From NCBI GenBank assembly GCA_945893045.1, contig CAMDEA010000016.1, positions 1 through 64,000 on the forward strand: DNA of 64,000 bases, in the 5' to 3' direction. This stretch comes from Planctomyces sp. SH-PL62. GTDB lineage: Bacteria; Planctomycetota; Planctomycetia; Planctomycetales; Planctomycetaceae. Position numbers and translations under genes: made by a program. Position 1 is the stretch's first letter. Each line of letters starts with the position of its first letter. Below the pieces are notes generated by a model. It was not told the origin of the DNA, made no database searches, and was given only the letters and a program-made list of their open reading frames with translations. This document shows, piece by piece, positions 9,196-18,244 of this stretch.

Positions 9196-10500
9196 ATGAA
9201 CACGCCCCACAACACCACCCGTCGTGAATTCCTCGTGAGCACCGCCACAGCGGCGGCATCGTTGGCGACGATCGTGCCGGCCAGCGTGCTGGGTCGCGAG
9301 GGTAAGGTGGCCCCCAGCGAAAAGATCACGCTCGGAGTCATCGGCATCGGGCCGCGTTGCACCTATGACCTGACCGCGATGCTGAAACACGACGACATCC
9401 GTTGCGTGGCCATCGCCGAGGTGCAAGCCAAGCGGCGCGAGGCCGGCAAGCTGCTCGTTGACAAGCATTACGGCAACAGCGACTGCATGGTGCTGCGTGA
9501 TTTTCGAGAACTACTCGACCGCAAGGACATCGACGCCGTGCTGGTGGCAACGGGAGACCGCTGGCACGCCGCCGCGTCGATGCTCGCGGCCAAGGCGGGC
9601 AAAGACGTGTACAGCGAAAAGCCGTGCGGCATCACCATCGCCGCTTGTCAGGATCTCGCCAAAACCATGCACGCTCAGAAGCGTGTCTTTCAGGCCGGCA
9701 CGCAGCGGCGCAGCATCCCGAACTTTCAAAAGGCGATCGAGTTTGCTCACAGCGGAAAGCTCGGCAAGCTCCACACGCTGCACGCCTCGGTTTATATCCC
9801 CACGCTCGACAACACTTGGCTGCCCGGCGAACCGCAGCCCGCGCGCGACGTCGTGGACTGGAACCTGTGGCTGGGCCCCGCCGCATGGCGTCCGTTCAAT
9901 CAGCAATACGTGAATGGCAAGTGGCGCGGCCAGTGGGATTTTGATTCCGGAGCCCGGCTGCTCGACTGGGGTGCCCACACGGTCGATCTCTGCCAGTGGG
10001 CCAATCAAGCCGACGACACGATGCCAATCGAATACGAGCCGATGGAGAAAAACATCGTGTGCCGTTACGCCAACGGTGTGAAGATCATCATCGACTTCCT
10101 GGCCGAACCGTTTGGCAACCGCGATCCGCACTACATCACGCGGCTGGGCACCTGCCCGGTTCGGTTTATCGGCGACCAAGGCTCGGTCGAAACGGGAGAC
10201 GAAGGGGAAATCGTCGCCTCCTCGCCAGCGCTCCAGAAGGAACTGCCCGATCCGACGAAACGGGTTCGCGGCCTCGATGTCGGCGCTCACTCTCGCAACT
10301 TTTTCGACTGCATCCGCTCGCGCAAGGCGACGGCGGCGAATCCCGATGTCATGCGACGCTCGCACATCGCCTGCCATGCGGCGGCCATCGCCTGGATTCT
10401 GAATCGCAAACTGAAGCTCGACCCGGTGAAGGAAGAATTTATCGGCGACGACGAAGCCAACCGCCTGCGCTCACGCCCCTCGCGCGACTGGGCGACCTAA
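9196..10500 (+). CDS. Gfo/Idh/MocA family oxidoreductase with Tat signal
   Basis: A 434-residue paralogue of the protein at 2882-4153. The Tat motif is T-R-R-E-F-L at residues 8-13. The nucleotide-binding start reads G-V-I-G-I-G-P at about residue 50, and the E-K-P-C segment (about 139-142) carries the family Lys. The middle contains the typical W-N-L-W-L-G-P and G-A-H-T-V-D-L segments of planctomycete members. It is expected in the periplasm with bound NAD(P); substrate unknown. The 216-base gap upstream to the divergent PhyH gene must hold both promoters. The following hydrolase gene begins 41 bases after the stop and is probably co-transcribed. Confidence 0.9.
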   Translation: MNTPHNTTRREFLVSTATAAASLATIVPASVLGREGKVAPSEKITLGVIGIGPRCTYDLTAMLKHDDIRCVAIAEVQAKRREAGKLLVDKHYGNSDCMVLRDFRELLDRKDIDAVLVATGDRWHAAASMLAAKAGKDVYSEKPCGITIAACQDLAKTMHAQKRVFQAGTQRRSIPNFQKAIEFAHSGKLGKLHTLHASVYIPTLDNTWLPGEPQPARDVVDWNLWLGPAAWRPFNQQYVNGKWRGQWDFDSGARLLDWGAHTVDLCQWANQADDTMPIEYEPMEKNIVCRYANGVKIIIDFLAEPFGNRDPHYITRLGTCPVRFIGDQGSVETGDEGEIVASSPALQKELPDPTKRVRGLDVGAHSRNFFDCIRSRKATAANPDVMRRSHIACHAAAIAWILNRKLKLDPVKEEFIGDDEANRLRSRPSRDWAT

Positions 10501-10541
10501 GCACCCGAATCGGCTGGGAGCACCGCGTCGGAGAACAAGCC

Positions 10542-11501
10542 ATGAGAGCAATCGCCTTGAGCATCGTGTTCGTCGCATTCGGCTGGAGCATGCCTCGCGA
10601 AGTGCTGAGCCAGTCCAAGAAAAAATCCACTGCCGACAAGACTGAGCGAATCGAGAAGCTCGACACGAATGGCGATGGCACAATTGCTCGCGATGAAGTG
10701 TCGGAGGCGGTGTGGAAGCGGATCGCCGCTCACGACACGAATGGCGATGGTGTGTTGTCCGGAGACGAACTCGATTCGCTGAAAGGCAAGGCGAGCGAAA
10801 GTCGGCGACCGGGCGGTGCGACATCAGCCTTTGAAGTTCGCGAGTTTCAAGCTTCGAACAAGCGGACGTTGCGATACAGCCTCTTCACTCCGAAAAACAT
10901 CGCCGCCGGTAAGAAGCTGCCGTTGGTGCTCTGCCTTCACGGAGCCGGCGGCAACACGGAGGCCGCCAAAGTTCTGGCCGCGCCCGAACAGCAATCGAAG
11001 CATCCGTGCTTCATCGTGGCTCCAGGTTGCGAAGCAAAGCACAGTCGCTGGGTGATCGGCACGTTTCGCAACAATCCCGATCAACGAGCGGTCGAACCGG
11101 AATTGATGGAGAGCCTCGACGCTCTGTTGCGCGACGCGGCAATTGATCCCGACCGGGTCTATCTCACGGGCCAGTCGATGGGCGGCGTCGGAACGTGGGG
11201 CTTGATCGTCGCTCATCCCGATCGCTTTGCGGCCGCTGTTCCCGTGTGCGGAACATGGGAAGCCAGCGACGCGGCAAAGATCGCCAAGGTGCCGGTGTGG
11301 GCATTTCACGGAGCCAAAGATCCCACCGTGCCGGTGGAAGGCTCACGGCGCATGATCGCAGCGATGAAGGCGGTGGGCGGCTCGCCGCGCTACACCGAAT
11401 ATCCCGATGTCGGACACGGAAGTTGGAGCGCCGCCTATGCGACAACGGAAATGTGGGACTGGATGTTCCAACAACGACGACCACGCGACTCCAACAAGTA
11501 A
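10542..11501 (+). CDS. EF-hand-containing secreted alpha/beta hydrolase
   Basis: A 319-residue protein with a signal peptide, two calcium-binding EF-hand loops (D-T-N-G-D-G at about residues 44-49 and again at 68-73), then an alpha/beta hydrolase domain (about 100-315). The nucleophile elbow is G-Q-S-M-G-G (Ser about residue 214), with a candidate acid in G-A-K-D-P (about 264) and His in V-G-H-G (about 298). This is the feruloyl-esterase/poly-hydroxybutyrate-depolymerase-like group. GGAG eight bases upstream supports ATG 10542; a longer open frame upstream overlaps the previous gene and is not used. The stop TAA overlaps the next ATG (TAATG), indicating translational coupling. Confidence 0.85.
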   Translation: MRAIALSIVFVAFGWSMPREVLSQSKKKSTADKTERIEKLDTNGDGTIARDEVSEAVWKRIAAHDTNGDGVLSGDELDSLKGKASESRRPGGATSAFEVREFQASNKRTLRYSLFTPKNIAAGKKLPLVLCLHGAGGNTEAAKVLAAPEQQSKHPCFIVAPGCEAKHSRWVIGTFRNNPDQRAVEPELMESLDALLRDAAIDPDRVYLTGQSMGGVGTWGLIVAHPDRFAAAVPVCGTWEASDAAKIAKVPVWAFHGAKDPTVPVEGSRRMIAAMKAVGGSPRYTEYPDVGHGSWSAAYATTEMWDWMFQQRRPRDSNK

Positions 11502-14500
11502 TGAAAGGTCATCACACCGTGAAACTTTCCCAGATGGGCACGGCCCGTTGCCACCGTACTTGCAGCAGACTCTGTGTCGCGGCTTGTCTTTGGTTCCTGA
11601 CAGTTCCCGCGAGCTGGGCGGCGGATGAGCTACCGATCATCACCGCCGCTTCCAAGCTGCATTGGATTTGGACGGATCAAGCCGATGCCAAAGCAGAGAC
11701 GGTCGTCTTCGAGAAGTCGTTTGCGTTGGCGAAAAAGCCGACCGGCGGGCGGATCCGCGTGATGGCCAATGCCGGTTGCATGGTGACGATCAATGACGAG
11801 GTCGTGGGCGATCAGACCGACTTGAAGCGGCCCAAAGACATGCAGCTCAAGAGCCAGCTCGTGGCGGGCGAGAACAAGGTTCGCATCGAAGCGAAACGCG
11901 GCGGCAACCCGGACGCGGTCGTCTTGAGCATGTTCGTCACCGAAGCGGATGGCATCCGGCGACGGCTCGAAACCGACGGCTCATGGCAGGTCGTGCCTGC
12001 GAGCGGGAAAGCGGTGGCGGCGAAATCACTGCACTCGTATGACAAGTCGCCTTGGGGCGATGTGTTTGCAGTGTTGCGACCATCGGTGACGAAGGCGGAC
12101 GCAATCAAAGTGCCGGACGGCTTCCAAGTGGAGCTGCTGCATGCGCTCGATGAAGCCGAGGGTTCGTGGGTTGCGATGTGCGTGGATAGCAAAGGGCGGT
12201 TGATCGCGTCCGATGCCGGAGGCCGCCTGGTGCGGATCACTCCGCCGCCGATTGGTGGCGACGTGAAGCTGATGAAGATGGAGCCGATCGCATTGCCGGT
12301 CGGTCATGCGAACGGGCTGCTGTGGGCGTTCGACAGCCTGTATGTCATGGTCTGTCAGGAAGGAGTTTACGAAGCCGGCTCGGGCGTCTATCGAGTGCGC
12401 GACACGGACGGCGACGATGTGTTCGACAAGGTCGAGCTGTTGCGCAAGATGCACGGCGGTGGCGATCATGGGCCACATGCTTTGTTGCTCTCTCCGGACG
12501 GCAAGTCGATTACGGTGGTCTGCGGTAACTCAACGCGCATGACCGAGATTCAGCATCATCAAGTGCCGCCGATTTGGAAGGATGATCTTGCTCTGCCCAA
12601 GTTGGTGGGGCATGGCTTCATGCTCGGAGCGGGAGCACCGGCCGGTTACATCGCTCGCATGTCGCCGGACGGCAAGGAATGGACGCTGGCCGCGACTGGT
12701 CTGCGCAATCAATACGACGCCGCATTCAATCGGCACGGCGAGTTGTTTACCTACGACGCCGACATGGAATGGGATCTCGGCACACCGTGGTATCGCCCCA
12801 CGCGCGTCTGCCATGTCGTCGATGGTGCCGAGTTCGGTTGGCGCAGCGTTTCCGGGAAGTGGCCTGAGTACTACGTCGATTCGCTGCCGCCGGTCATCAA
12901 CGTCGGCCGCGGTAGTCCGACCGGAGTCGCGTTTGGTTACGGAGCGAAGTTTCCCGCGCGGTACCAGGATGCCCTGTTCCTCGCCGATTGGACCTACGGA
13001 AAGTTGTACGCGGTCCATTTGAAGGAATCGGGAGCCACCTACAGTGCGCGGCAAGAAGTGTTCTTGGAAGGGAACGGCACGAAGCCAACCGACATCGTGA
13101 TCGCACCGGATGGCGCGTTGTATTTCGCCGGCGGGAGCCGCAATTCGAACAGCGCTCTGTATCGCGTGACCTACACCGGCAGCGAAAGCACTGCGACGTC
13201 TCCGCTGGTCGAAGACCCGAAAGCGAAGTCGCTGCGGACGCTCCGGCACAAACTGGAAGACGCCTATCACAACACCGACGACGCATCGCTCGCATTGGCT
13301 CTCGAATGTTTGTCGCACGACGACCGCTTCATCCGCTTCGCCGCGCGGACGCTGCTGGAGTTCCGCCCGGTCGAAGCCTGGCGGGACAAGGCACTCGCGC
13401 TGACTCATCCGCGAGCGATCGTGCAGACGACGCTGGCGTTGGCTCGGCTGGCGAAGACGGACGCGAAAGAGACGGTGCTGCAACGCTGGGAAAGTTTGAA
13501 CTTGGCGAAGCTCGACGCGGAAACGCGGCTCGACGCCGTTCGCGCGTTGCAGGTCATCGCGGTGCGATTCGGCGATCCCGAAGGAGAAATGAAAACGAAG
13601 CTGCTCGACAAACTGCATCGCTCGTTGCCGTCGAACGACGATCGGTTGAATGCCGAAGTGGCTCAGTTACTCGCACGCTGGAAGTCGCCGTTGGCGGCGA
13701 AGTTGATCTTCCCTCTGTTTGAAAAAGCGGCCAGTCAGGAAGAGCAATTGGCCTACGCGGTTAGCTTGCGATCTGTTTCCGAAGGCTGGCCGAAGGGAGC
13801 TCGCGAGAAATTCTTCCGCTGGTTCTTGCTCGAAAAATTTCAGAAGGCGGCGCACCTCTCAAAATTCATTGCCGACATTCGCAAGGATGCGGTGGCCTCT
13901 CTGTCCGATGCCGAGAAAGCCGCGCTCCAGCCGATCCTCGACGCGGCTCCCGAAGTTCGCCCCGAACCGCCGTTGGCCTCGCGATTGTTCGTCAAGAATT
14001 GGGATACCGAAGAGCTGTTTCTCGAAGTCGAGCCGTTGCTGAAGAGCAAACGCGATCTGGCGCGCGGCAAGACGCTCTATCGCGAGACCGGTTGCGCCGC
14101 CTGCCATCTGTTCCGAGGCGAAGGGGGAGTCACCGGCCCCGACCTCACGCTGGCCGCCAACAAGTTCGCCGCGCGCGAACTGCTGATGCACATCACCGAA
14201 CCGAGCAAAGTCGTCAGCGACCAATACGCCGCCACGCTCATCGAACTGGAAGACGGCACGGTCATCACGGGGCGGCTCATCAACAACGACGCTCAGAAAG
14301 TGCAGATCCAACCGAACCTCTACATCCCCTCGGACGTGCGCGAGTTCGCTCGCAAGGACATTGCCGAGATGCGTCCCTCACCGGTCTCGCTGATGGCCGC
14401 CGGCCTGCTCAACACCTGCCACTCCGATGAAGTCGCCGACTTGATCGCCTGGATTCAATCCGGTCTGCGAGCCACAAATGCCACGCCGTCGGTTCCGATC

Positions 14501-15151
14501 AAAGGCGTGCCAATGCCGATCGCGCACTGGAAACTCGACGACGACCTGGAGGCACGCGACAGCGCGGGATCGCATCACGGCACGATTCACGGAGCCGAAT
14601 CGCACGCAGGAAAGTTCGGCAAGGCCCTGCTCTTCGACCGCGCGAAACAGCAGCACGTCTCGATCCCGCATTCGCCCGACTTCGAGATCGGTACGTTCAC
14701 AGTCTCGGCCTGGGTCTGGCTGACAAAGGAGCCGACCTTCTCCGGTGTCCTCGGCACACGAAGCGGCGGCGAGTTCACGTTCGATATGAAAGTGAACGCC
14801 GACAAAGTCCACGGCGACATCGGCGACGGCACCCGCTGGATCGACACAGCCATCAACTTCTACAAAGACGACATCGGCAGCAACGGCCTAGGAGGCGATC
14901 TCGAAGCAAAGCGCTGGTCTCTGATCACATTCGTCGTGGACAACGAACACAAGGAATGCCGGCTGTATCTCGACGCCGATCGCAAGAAGACAATCCCGTT
15001 CAAAGGGGAGCCTCGCCTGATGCGATCCGGCCAAACCATGACGATCGGCAACACGGGTGCCGGTGAGTTCATGGACGGCGTGATCGACGACGTCCGCATC
15101 TGGAAGCACGCCCTCGTGGACGAGCAAGTTCGGAACCTGATCGCTCCGTAG
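11501..15151 (+). CDS. PVC-type haem-binding membrane-bound dehydrogenase-like protein with LamG domain
   Basis: A 1216-residue exported protein. After the signal peptide comes a jelly-roll-like domain (about 45-165), then a six-bladed-propeller dehydrogenase-like domain (about 190-560) of the planctomycete membrane-bound dehydrogenase type. Helical HEAT-like repeats follow (about 570-830), and a cytochrome-like haem site C-A-A-C-H at about residue 866. The C-terminus (about 1010-1216) is a LamG/concanavalin-type domain with the D-G-V-I-D-D-V-R-I-W signature. It is likely an outer-surface carbohydrate-processing redox protein. The start overlaps the previous stop; a GTG at 11519 preceded by AAAGG is an alternative. 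The TAG stop is part of a palindromic repeat. Confidence 0.88.
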   Translation: MKGHHTVKLSQMGTARCHRTCSRLCVAACLWFLTVPASWAADELPIITAASKLHWIWTDQADAKAETVVFEKSFALAKKPTGGRIRVMANAGCMVTINDEVVGDQTDLKRPKDMQLKSQLVAGENKVRIEAKRGGNPDAVVLSMFVTEADGIRRRLETDGSWQVVPASGKAVAAKSLHSYDKSPWGDVFAVLRPSVTKADAIKVPDGFQVELLHALDEAEGSWVAMCVDSKGRLIASDAGGRLVRITPPPIGGDVKLMKMEPIALPVGHANGLLWAFDSLYVMVCQEGVYEAGSGVYRVRDTDGDDVFDKVELLRKMHGGGDHGPHALLLSPDGKSITVVCGNSTRMTEIQHHQVPPIWKDDLALPKLVGHGFMLGAGAPAGYIARMSPDGKEWTLAATGLRNQYDAAFNRHGELFTYDADMEWDLGTPWYRPTRVCHVVDGAEFGWRSVSGKWPEYYVDSLPPVINVGRGSPTGVAFGYGAKFPARYQDALFLADWTYGKLYAVHLKESGATYSARQEVFLEGNGTKPTDIVIAPDGALYFAGGSRNSNSALYRVTYTGSESTATSPLVEDPKAKSLRTLRHKLEDAYHNTDDASLALALECLSHDDRFIRFAARTLLEFRPVEAWRDKALALTHPRAIVQTTLALARLAKTDAKETVLQRWESLNLAKLDAETRLDAVRALQVIAVRFGDPEGEMKTKLLDKLHRSLPSNDDRLNAEVAQLLARWKSPLAAKLIFPLFEKAASQEEQLAYAVSLRSVSEGWPKGAREKFFRWFLLEKFQKAAHLSKFIADIRKDAVASLSDAEKAALQPILDAAPEVRPEPPLASRLFVKNWDTEELFLEVEPLLKSKRDLARGKTLYRETGCAACHLFRGEGGVTGPDLTLAANKFAARELLMHITEPSKVVSDQYAATLIELEDGTVITGRLINNDAQKVQIQPNLYIPSDVREFARKDIAEMRPSPVSLMAAGLLNTCHSDEVADLIAWIQSGLRATNATPSVPIKGVPMPIAHWKLDDDLEARDSAGSHHGTIHGAESHAGKFGKALLFDRAKQQHVSIPHSPDFEIGTFTVSAWVWLTKEPTFSGVLGTRSGGEFTFDMKVNADKVHGDIGDGTRWIDTAINFYKDDIGSNGLGGDLEAKRWSLITFVVDNEHKECRLYLDADRKKTIPFKGEPRLMRSGQTMTIGNTGAGEFMDGVIDDVRIWKHALVDEQVRNLIAP

Positions 15152-15213
15152 CCACGCTCGCCAGAGCGTGGGTGAATACGCTGAAAGCCCACGTTCTGGC
15201 GAACGTGGCTACG
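15147..15213. repeat. GTAGCCACG palindrome, copy 1
   Basis: CGTAGCCACGCTCGCCAGAG at the left pairs with the right arm ending GAACGTGGCTACG. Nearly identical copies are at 34334-34399 and 62894-62962. The left arm supplies the TAG stop of the preceding gene (15149-15151), and the element ends 16 bases before the next ATG. Confidence 0.92.
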
Positions 15214-15228
15214 TCGAGGAACGGATTC

Positions 15229-17478
15229 ATGACCAGACAGATCAGTGATTGCCGAGCCGTTCGGCTCGTCGTCGCGGTGCTAGCGATCGCCTGGACGATT
15301 GCCGCCGAGCAACTCGCGTCGGCGCAAAACTCGAACGCCACGCCTGCCAAGTCCGCTGAGGCGGAACTTGGCGACTTCTACCGTGGCGACGAAGTCCAGT
15401 CGGTCTACTTGCGAGTCGCCGACGAAGACCTGCAGCGCATGCTGGCGGCTTTGCCTGAGCGAATCTATGTGCGGGCGTCCTTTCGGTGGCGAGATATTTC
15501 CGTGGAAAACGTGGCGATCCGCTTCAAGGGGAATAGTTCCTCGGCACCATCACAGCAGCACAAGCGGAGCTTCCTGATCAAATTCGATGAGTACGCGGAC
15601 GGCCAGCGATTCCTCGGACTCCGGCGAGTTTCCTTGGACAACGGCGTGCAGTTCGGCAGCGTTTTTAGCGAGCCGATTATCACCGAGATTCTGCGTGACC
15701 AGGGAATCAAAACGCACCGCTGCAATTACGCCAAACTTTTTCTGAATGACAAGTACCACGGAGTCTATGTGAATGTGGAGCGGATTGATGAGTCGTTCAT
15801 CGAACGCCATCTTCCCGATCCGAACGGTCTGTTGTTCAAGGTCGATGAAGGTGGCCCCGGTGCCAATCTGCAATTCCTCGGCGACGATCCGTCTGCCTAC
15901 GCGCGGGCCTTCGAGCCGGAGACCAAGTCCGCGAAGAAAGGACAGCGTCGACTGGTTGAGTTCATCAAGCTGATCAATCAGTCGCCGGAGAAGGACTTCG
16001 CGGCGAAGCTGGATTCAAAGATGGAAGTGGACGACTTCCTGCGCGTGACCGCCGTCATGCTGTTTTCCGGCGCGTTCGACCAACTGACCGGCTGGCATCC
16101 TCACAACTATTATCTGTATTGCGACGGGAAACAGGACCGCTGGCGTTATTTGCCCTGGGATCTGGACGTTGGATTCTGCGAAATCGCCTTTGGGCAAATC
16201 CATGTCCTTGCCGATTGGAACGCCGCCTGGCCGGTGGCCGGTCAAATGCCGAATCCGTTGCTGGAGCGCATCGTGGCTGATCCCGCTTTACTGAAACGAT
16301 ACCGCGACACAGCACGAGTCATTCTCGGCAAATACTTTGAACCCGAACGACTCTGCGCGGTCATCGATGCCAAGTATGCCTTGATCAAAAAGGATCTCGC
16401 GGCAGATCCCTTTCCGCATCGACGTGTCACCAATCCTGAAGATCAAAGCTACGAGGACATCGTCACGTCGATGAAGTCATTCGTTCGCAAGCGTTACACA
16501 ACCGCGAGTCAGCAGTTGGCGACTCCCGGCCAGCGGCCGGAGATCGTGCGTCGGCCACAAGGTGGACCAGGCGGCCCGCCGCCACAACTCGTCGAGAAAC
16601 TTCAACGAATTCAGCGGGCTGCTGAGCAGATGCAGAAGAACGGAAAAGACATGCTGCCCATCCACAAGTTAATGCAGCAAGTCGGTCCATTGCTTCAACA
16701 GGGTCGGACGGAAGAGGCCGAGAAGCTGATCGTTCAGGCGCTCAAGCTGGCTGGTGAAGAACTGCCGCATCCGCCGTCCGCAAAGGACGCTTCAACCGAC
16801 AAACCTTCCGCAGCCTCGAACGATTCGCCGTTGCGTATCGGCAATCAGCGAGTCGGCAAGGTTCTGTTTCTGGGGAACAGCATCACGTTGCACAGCCCCG
16901 CACCGAACATCGGCTGGACCGGGAATTGGGGCATGGCGGCGAGTACACGCGAGAAAGACTACGTCCACCTGCTGCTGGACCGGATCGCTAACGCCGCAGG
17001 TGGCAAGCCGGCCGTGATGGTCAAGAACATCGCCGACTTCGAACGACGACAGAACGACTTCAATGTGAGCGATGGCCTGAAGGATGAATTGGCGTTTAAG
17101 GCGGATCTCATCGTCATCGCGATTGGCGAGAACGCCGCCTCGCCGAAGACCGACGATGCCAAAGCCAAGTACAGCGAGGCATTCGCCAATCTGCTGGCCG
17201 AGTTGAAGAAACGCGGTCAGCCAACGCTGGTCGTCCGCAGTTGCTTCTGGGCCGATCCCGCTAAAGATCAAATCATGAAGAAAGCCTGCGAAGACGCGGG
17301 CGGGGTCTTCGTCGACAACAGCAAACTCGGCGCTCATGAATCCAACTACGCCAGCTGGGAACGCAAGGTCGCAAACGTTGGAGTCGGAGCCCATCCGGGC
17401 GACATAGGAATGCAGGCCATTGCGGATGCCCTCTGGAGTGCAATCCAAAAGCAAGCGGGATTGATCCAGCCAAAGTAG
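15229..17478 (+). CDS. CotH-kinase family protein fused to an SGNH hydrolase-like domain
   Basis: A 749-residue exported protein. A signal peptide (to about residue 33) is followed by a CotH-type protein kinase domain (about 50-425) with the F-K-G-N-S segment, a Y-H-G-V-Y-V-N-V-E-R segment and the metal-binding P-W-D-L-D-V-G-F motif at about residue 307-314. A Gln/Pro-rich helical linker (about 440-530) leads to a C-terminal SGNH/GDSL-like domain beginning L-F-L-G-N-S-I-T (about 545), with G-E-N-A as block III and a terminal A-H-P-G-D as the candidate Asp/His block. The fusion suggests a secreted kinase joined to a carbohydrate esterase. ATG 15229 is the only start in good context. Confidence 0.82.
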   Translation: MTRQISDCRAVRLVVAVLAIAWTIAAEQLASAQNSNATPAKSAEAELGDFYRGDEVQSVYLRVADEDLQRMLAALPERIYVRASFRWRDISVENVAIRFKGNSSSAPSQQHKRSFLIKFDEYADGQRFLGLRRVSLDNGVQFGSVFSEPIITEILRDQGIKTHRCNYAKLFLNDKYHGVYVNVERIDESFIERHLPDPNGLLFKVDEGGPGANLQFLGDDPSAYARAFEPETKSAKKGQRRLVEFIKLINQSPEKDFAAKLDSKMEVDDFLRVTAVMLFSGAFDQLTGWHPHNYYLYCDGKQDRWRYLPWDLDVGFCEIAFGQIHVLADWNAAWPVAGQMPNPLLERIVADPALLKRYRDTARVILGKYFEPERLCAVIDAKYALIKKDLAADPFPHRRVTNPEDQSYEDIVTSMKSFVRKRYTTASQQLATPGQRPEIVRRPQGGPGGPPPQLVEKLQRIQRAAEQMQKNGKDMLPIHKLMQQVGPLLQQGRTEEAEKLIVQALKLAGEELPHPPSAKDASTDKPSAASNDSPLRIGNQRVGKVLFLGNSITLHSPAPNIGWTGNWGMAASTREKDYVHLLLDRIANAAGGKPAVMVKNIADFERRQNDFNVSDGLKDELAFKADLIVIAIGENAASPKTDDAKAKYSEAFANLLAELKKRGQPTLVVRSCFWADPAKDQIMKKACEDAGGVFVDNSKLGAHESNYASWERKVANVGVGAHPGDIGMQAIADALWSAIQKQAGLIQPK

Positions 17479-17529
17479 GTCGCGGCCGAGATGTTTTTGA
17501 CCACACGGTCAAATAGCCGAACTCGTCGC

Positions 17530-18150
17530 CTATTCGGTTTGCTTTTTCAAATAGGCATCACGGATGGCGTGCAGTTGTTTCCAGATCGCCGTCTCTCGCG
17601 CCTGAGGCGATACACAGGCAAAGAGGTAGTTGCGGTCGTTCCTGGCCCATGTCCGAATCTCCAAATTCAGCTTCTGTGGCTTCTTCGTCGCGAACGGTTC
17701 GACCCAATCCAGCGTGCCTGTGTAAAGCACTGGCGCATCCGCATCCTTTTCGTTCGGTGAAGGCTTGGCATCGGATTTCAGGCGTTGCAGTTCCAGCGTG
17801 AATTGAGACGGATCGACGTCCGGGGCCTTGCCGTCGAGAACTTTCTTGCAGAGTCCTCGGTAGTATTTCAGGAACTCCTCTTTGACGACGGCTTCCGTCA
17901 AATCGGGCTTCGACTGAAGCTCGAACACAAAGGCGTAGCTGAAGAATGATTCCGACGCCGGTTTCATCATCCCAGGTGCAAACCGAATATGTTCCGAGCC
18001 TTTCAGCTTCATATCGGGAGCAAACCCTGGCGGAAGAGCAATGGTTTCGCCAGACCAGCCTTCGGGGGCGGCGAGCTTTGCAGAGTTCGGCTCATCGGCG
18101 GCCCAAAGCGTCCCGGAAATCAGCAGAGCGGCAGCAAACAGGCGAAGCAT
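17530..18150 (-). CDS. exported protein of unknown function
   Basis: A 206-residue protein with a clear signal peptide (M-L-R-L-F-A-A-A-L-L, cleavage after the W-A-A near residue 18). The mature part is mixed alpha/beta with conserved-looking aromatic strands (F-S-Y-A-F-V-F, W-A-R-N-D-R-N-Y-L-F) but no catalytic motif I recognise. AGGAG at the proper distance fixes the start at 18150 rather than the longer frame to 18198. It is convergent with the CotH gene and lies just downstream of the two-component genes, though a 94-base gap separates it from the upstream regulator's stop on the same map side; it is not obviously co-transcribed. Confidence 0.7.
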   Translation of the reverse strand: MLRLFAAALLISGTLWAADEPNSAKLAAPEGWSGETIALPPGFAPDMKLKGSEHIRFAPGMMKPASESFFSYAFVFELQSKPDLTEAVVKEEFLKYYRGLCKKVLDGKAPDVDPSQFTLELQRLKSDAKPSPNEKDADAPVLYTGTLDWVEPFATKKPQKLNLEIRTWARNDRNYLFACVSPQARETAIWKQLHAIRDAYLKKQTE

Positions 18151-18244
18151 TGGAATCTCCTGCCGACAGGCAACAAGCAACAAGAGCCCATATACCATAG
18201 TTGACCGTGAAATCGACAGTTCGGCCTTCGGGAGCCTCGTGCGT

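Noticed and set aside
12530-13618. Minus-strand frame of 362 codons inside the haem/LamG gene
   Set aside because: Antisense shadow; the plus strand has recognisable propeller and HEAT sequence throughout.
15181-15213. Start of the CotH gene upstream at 15172
   Set aside because: That start lies in the palindromic repeat and would place extra residues ahead of a normal signal peptide; ATG 15229 fits better.
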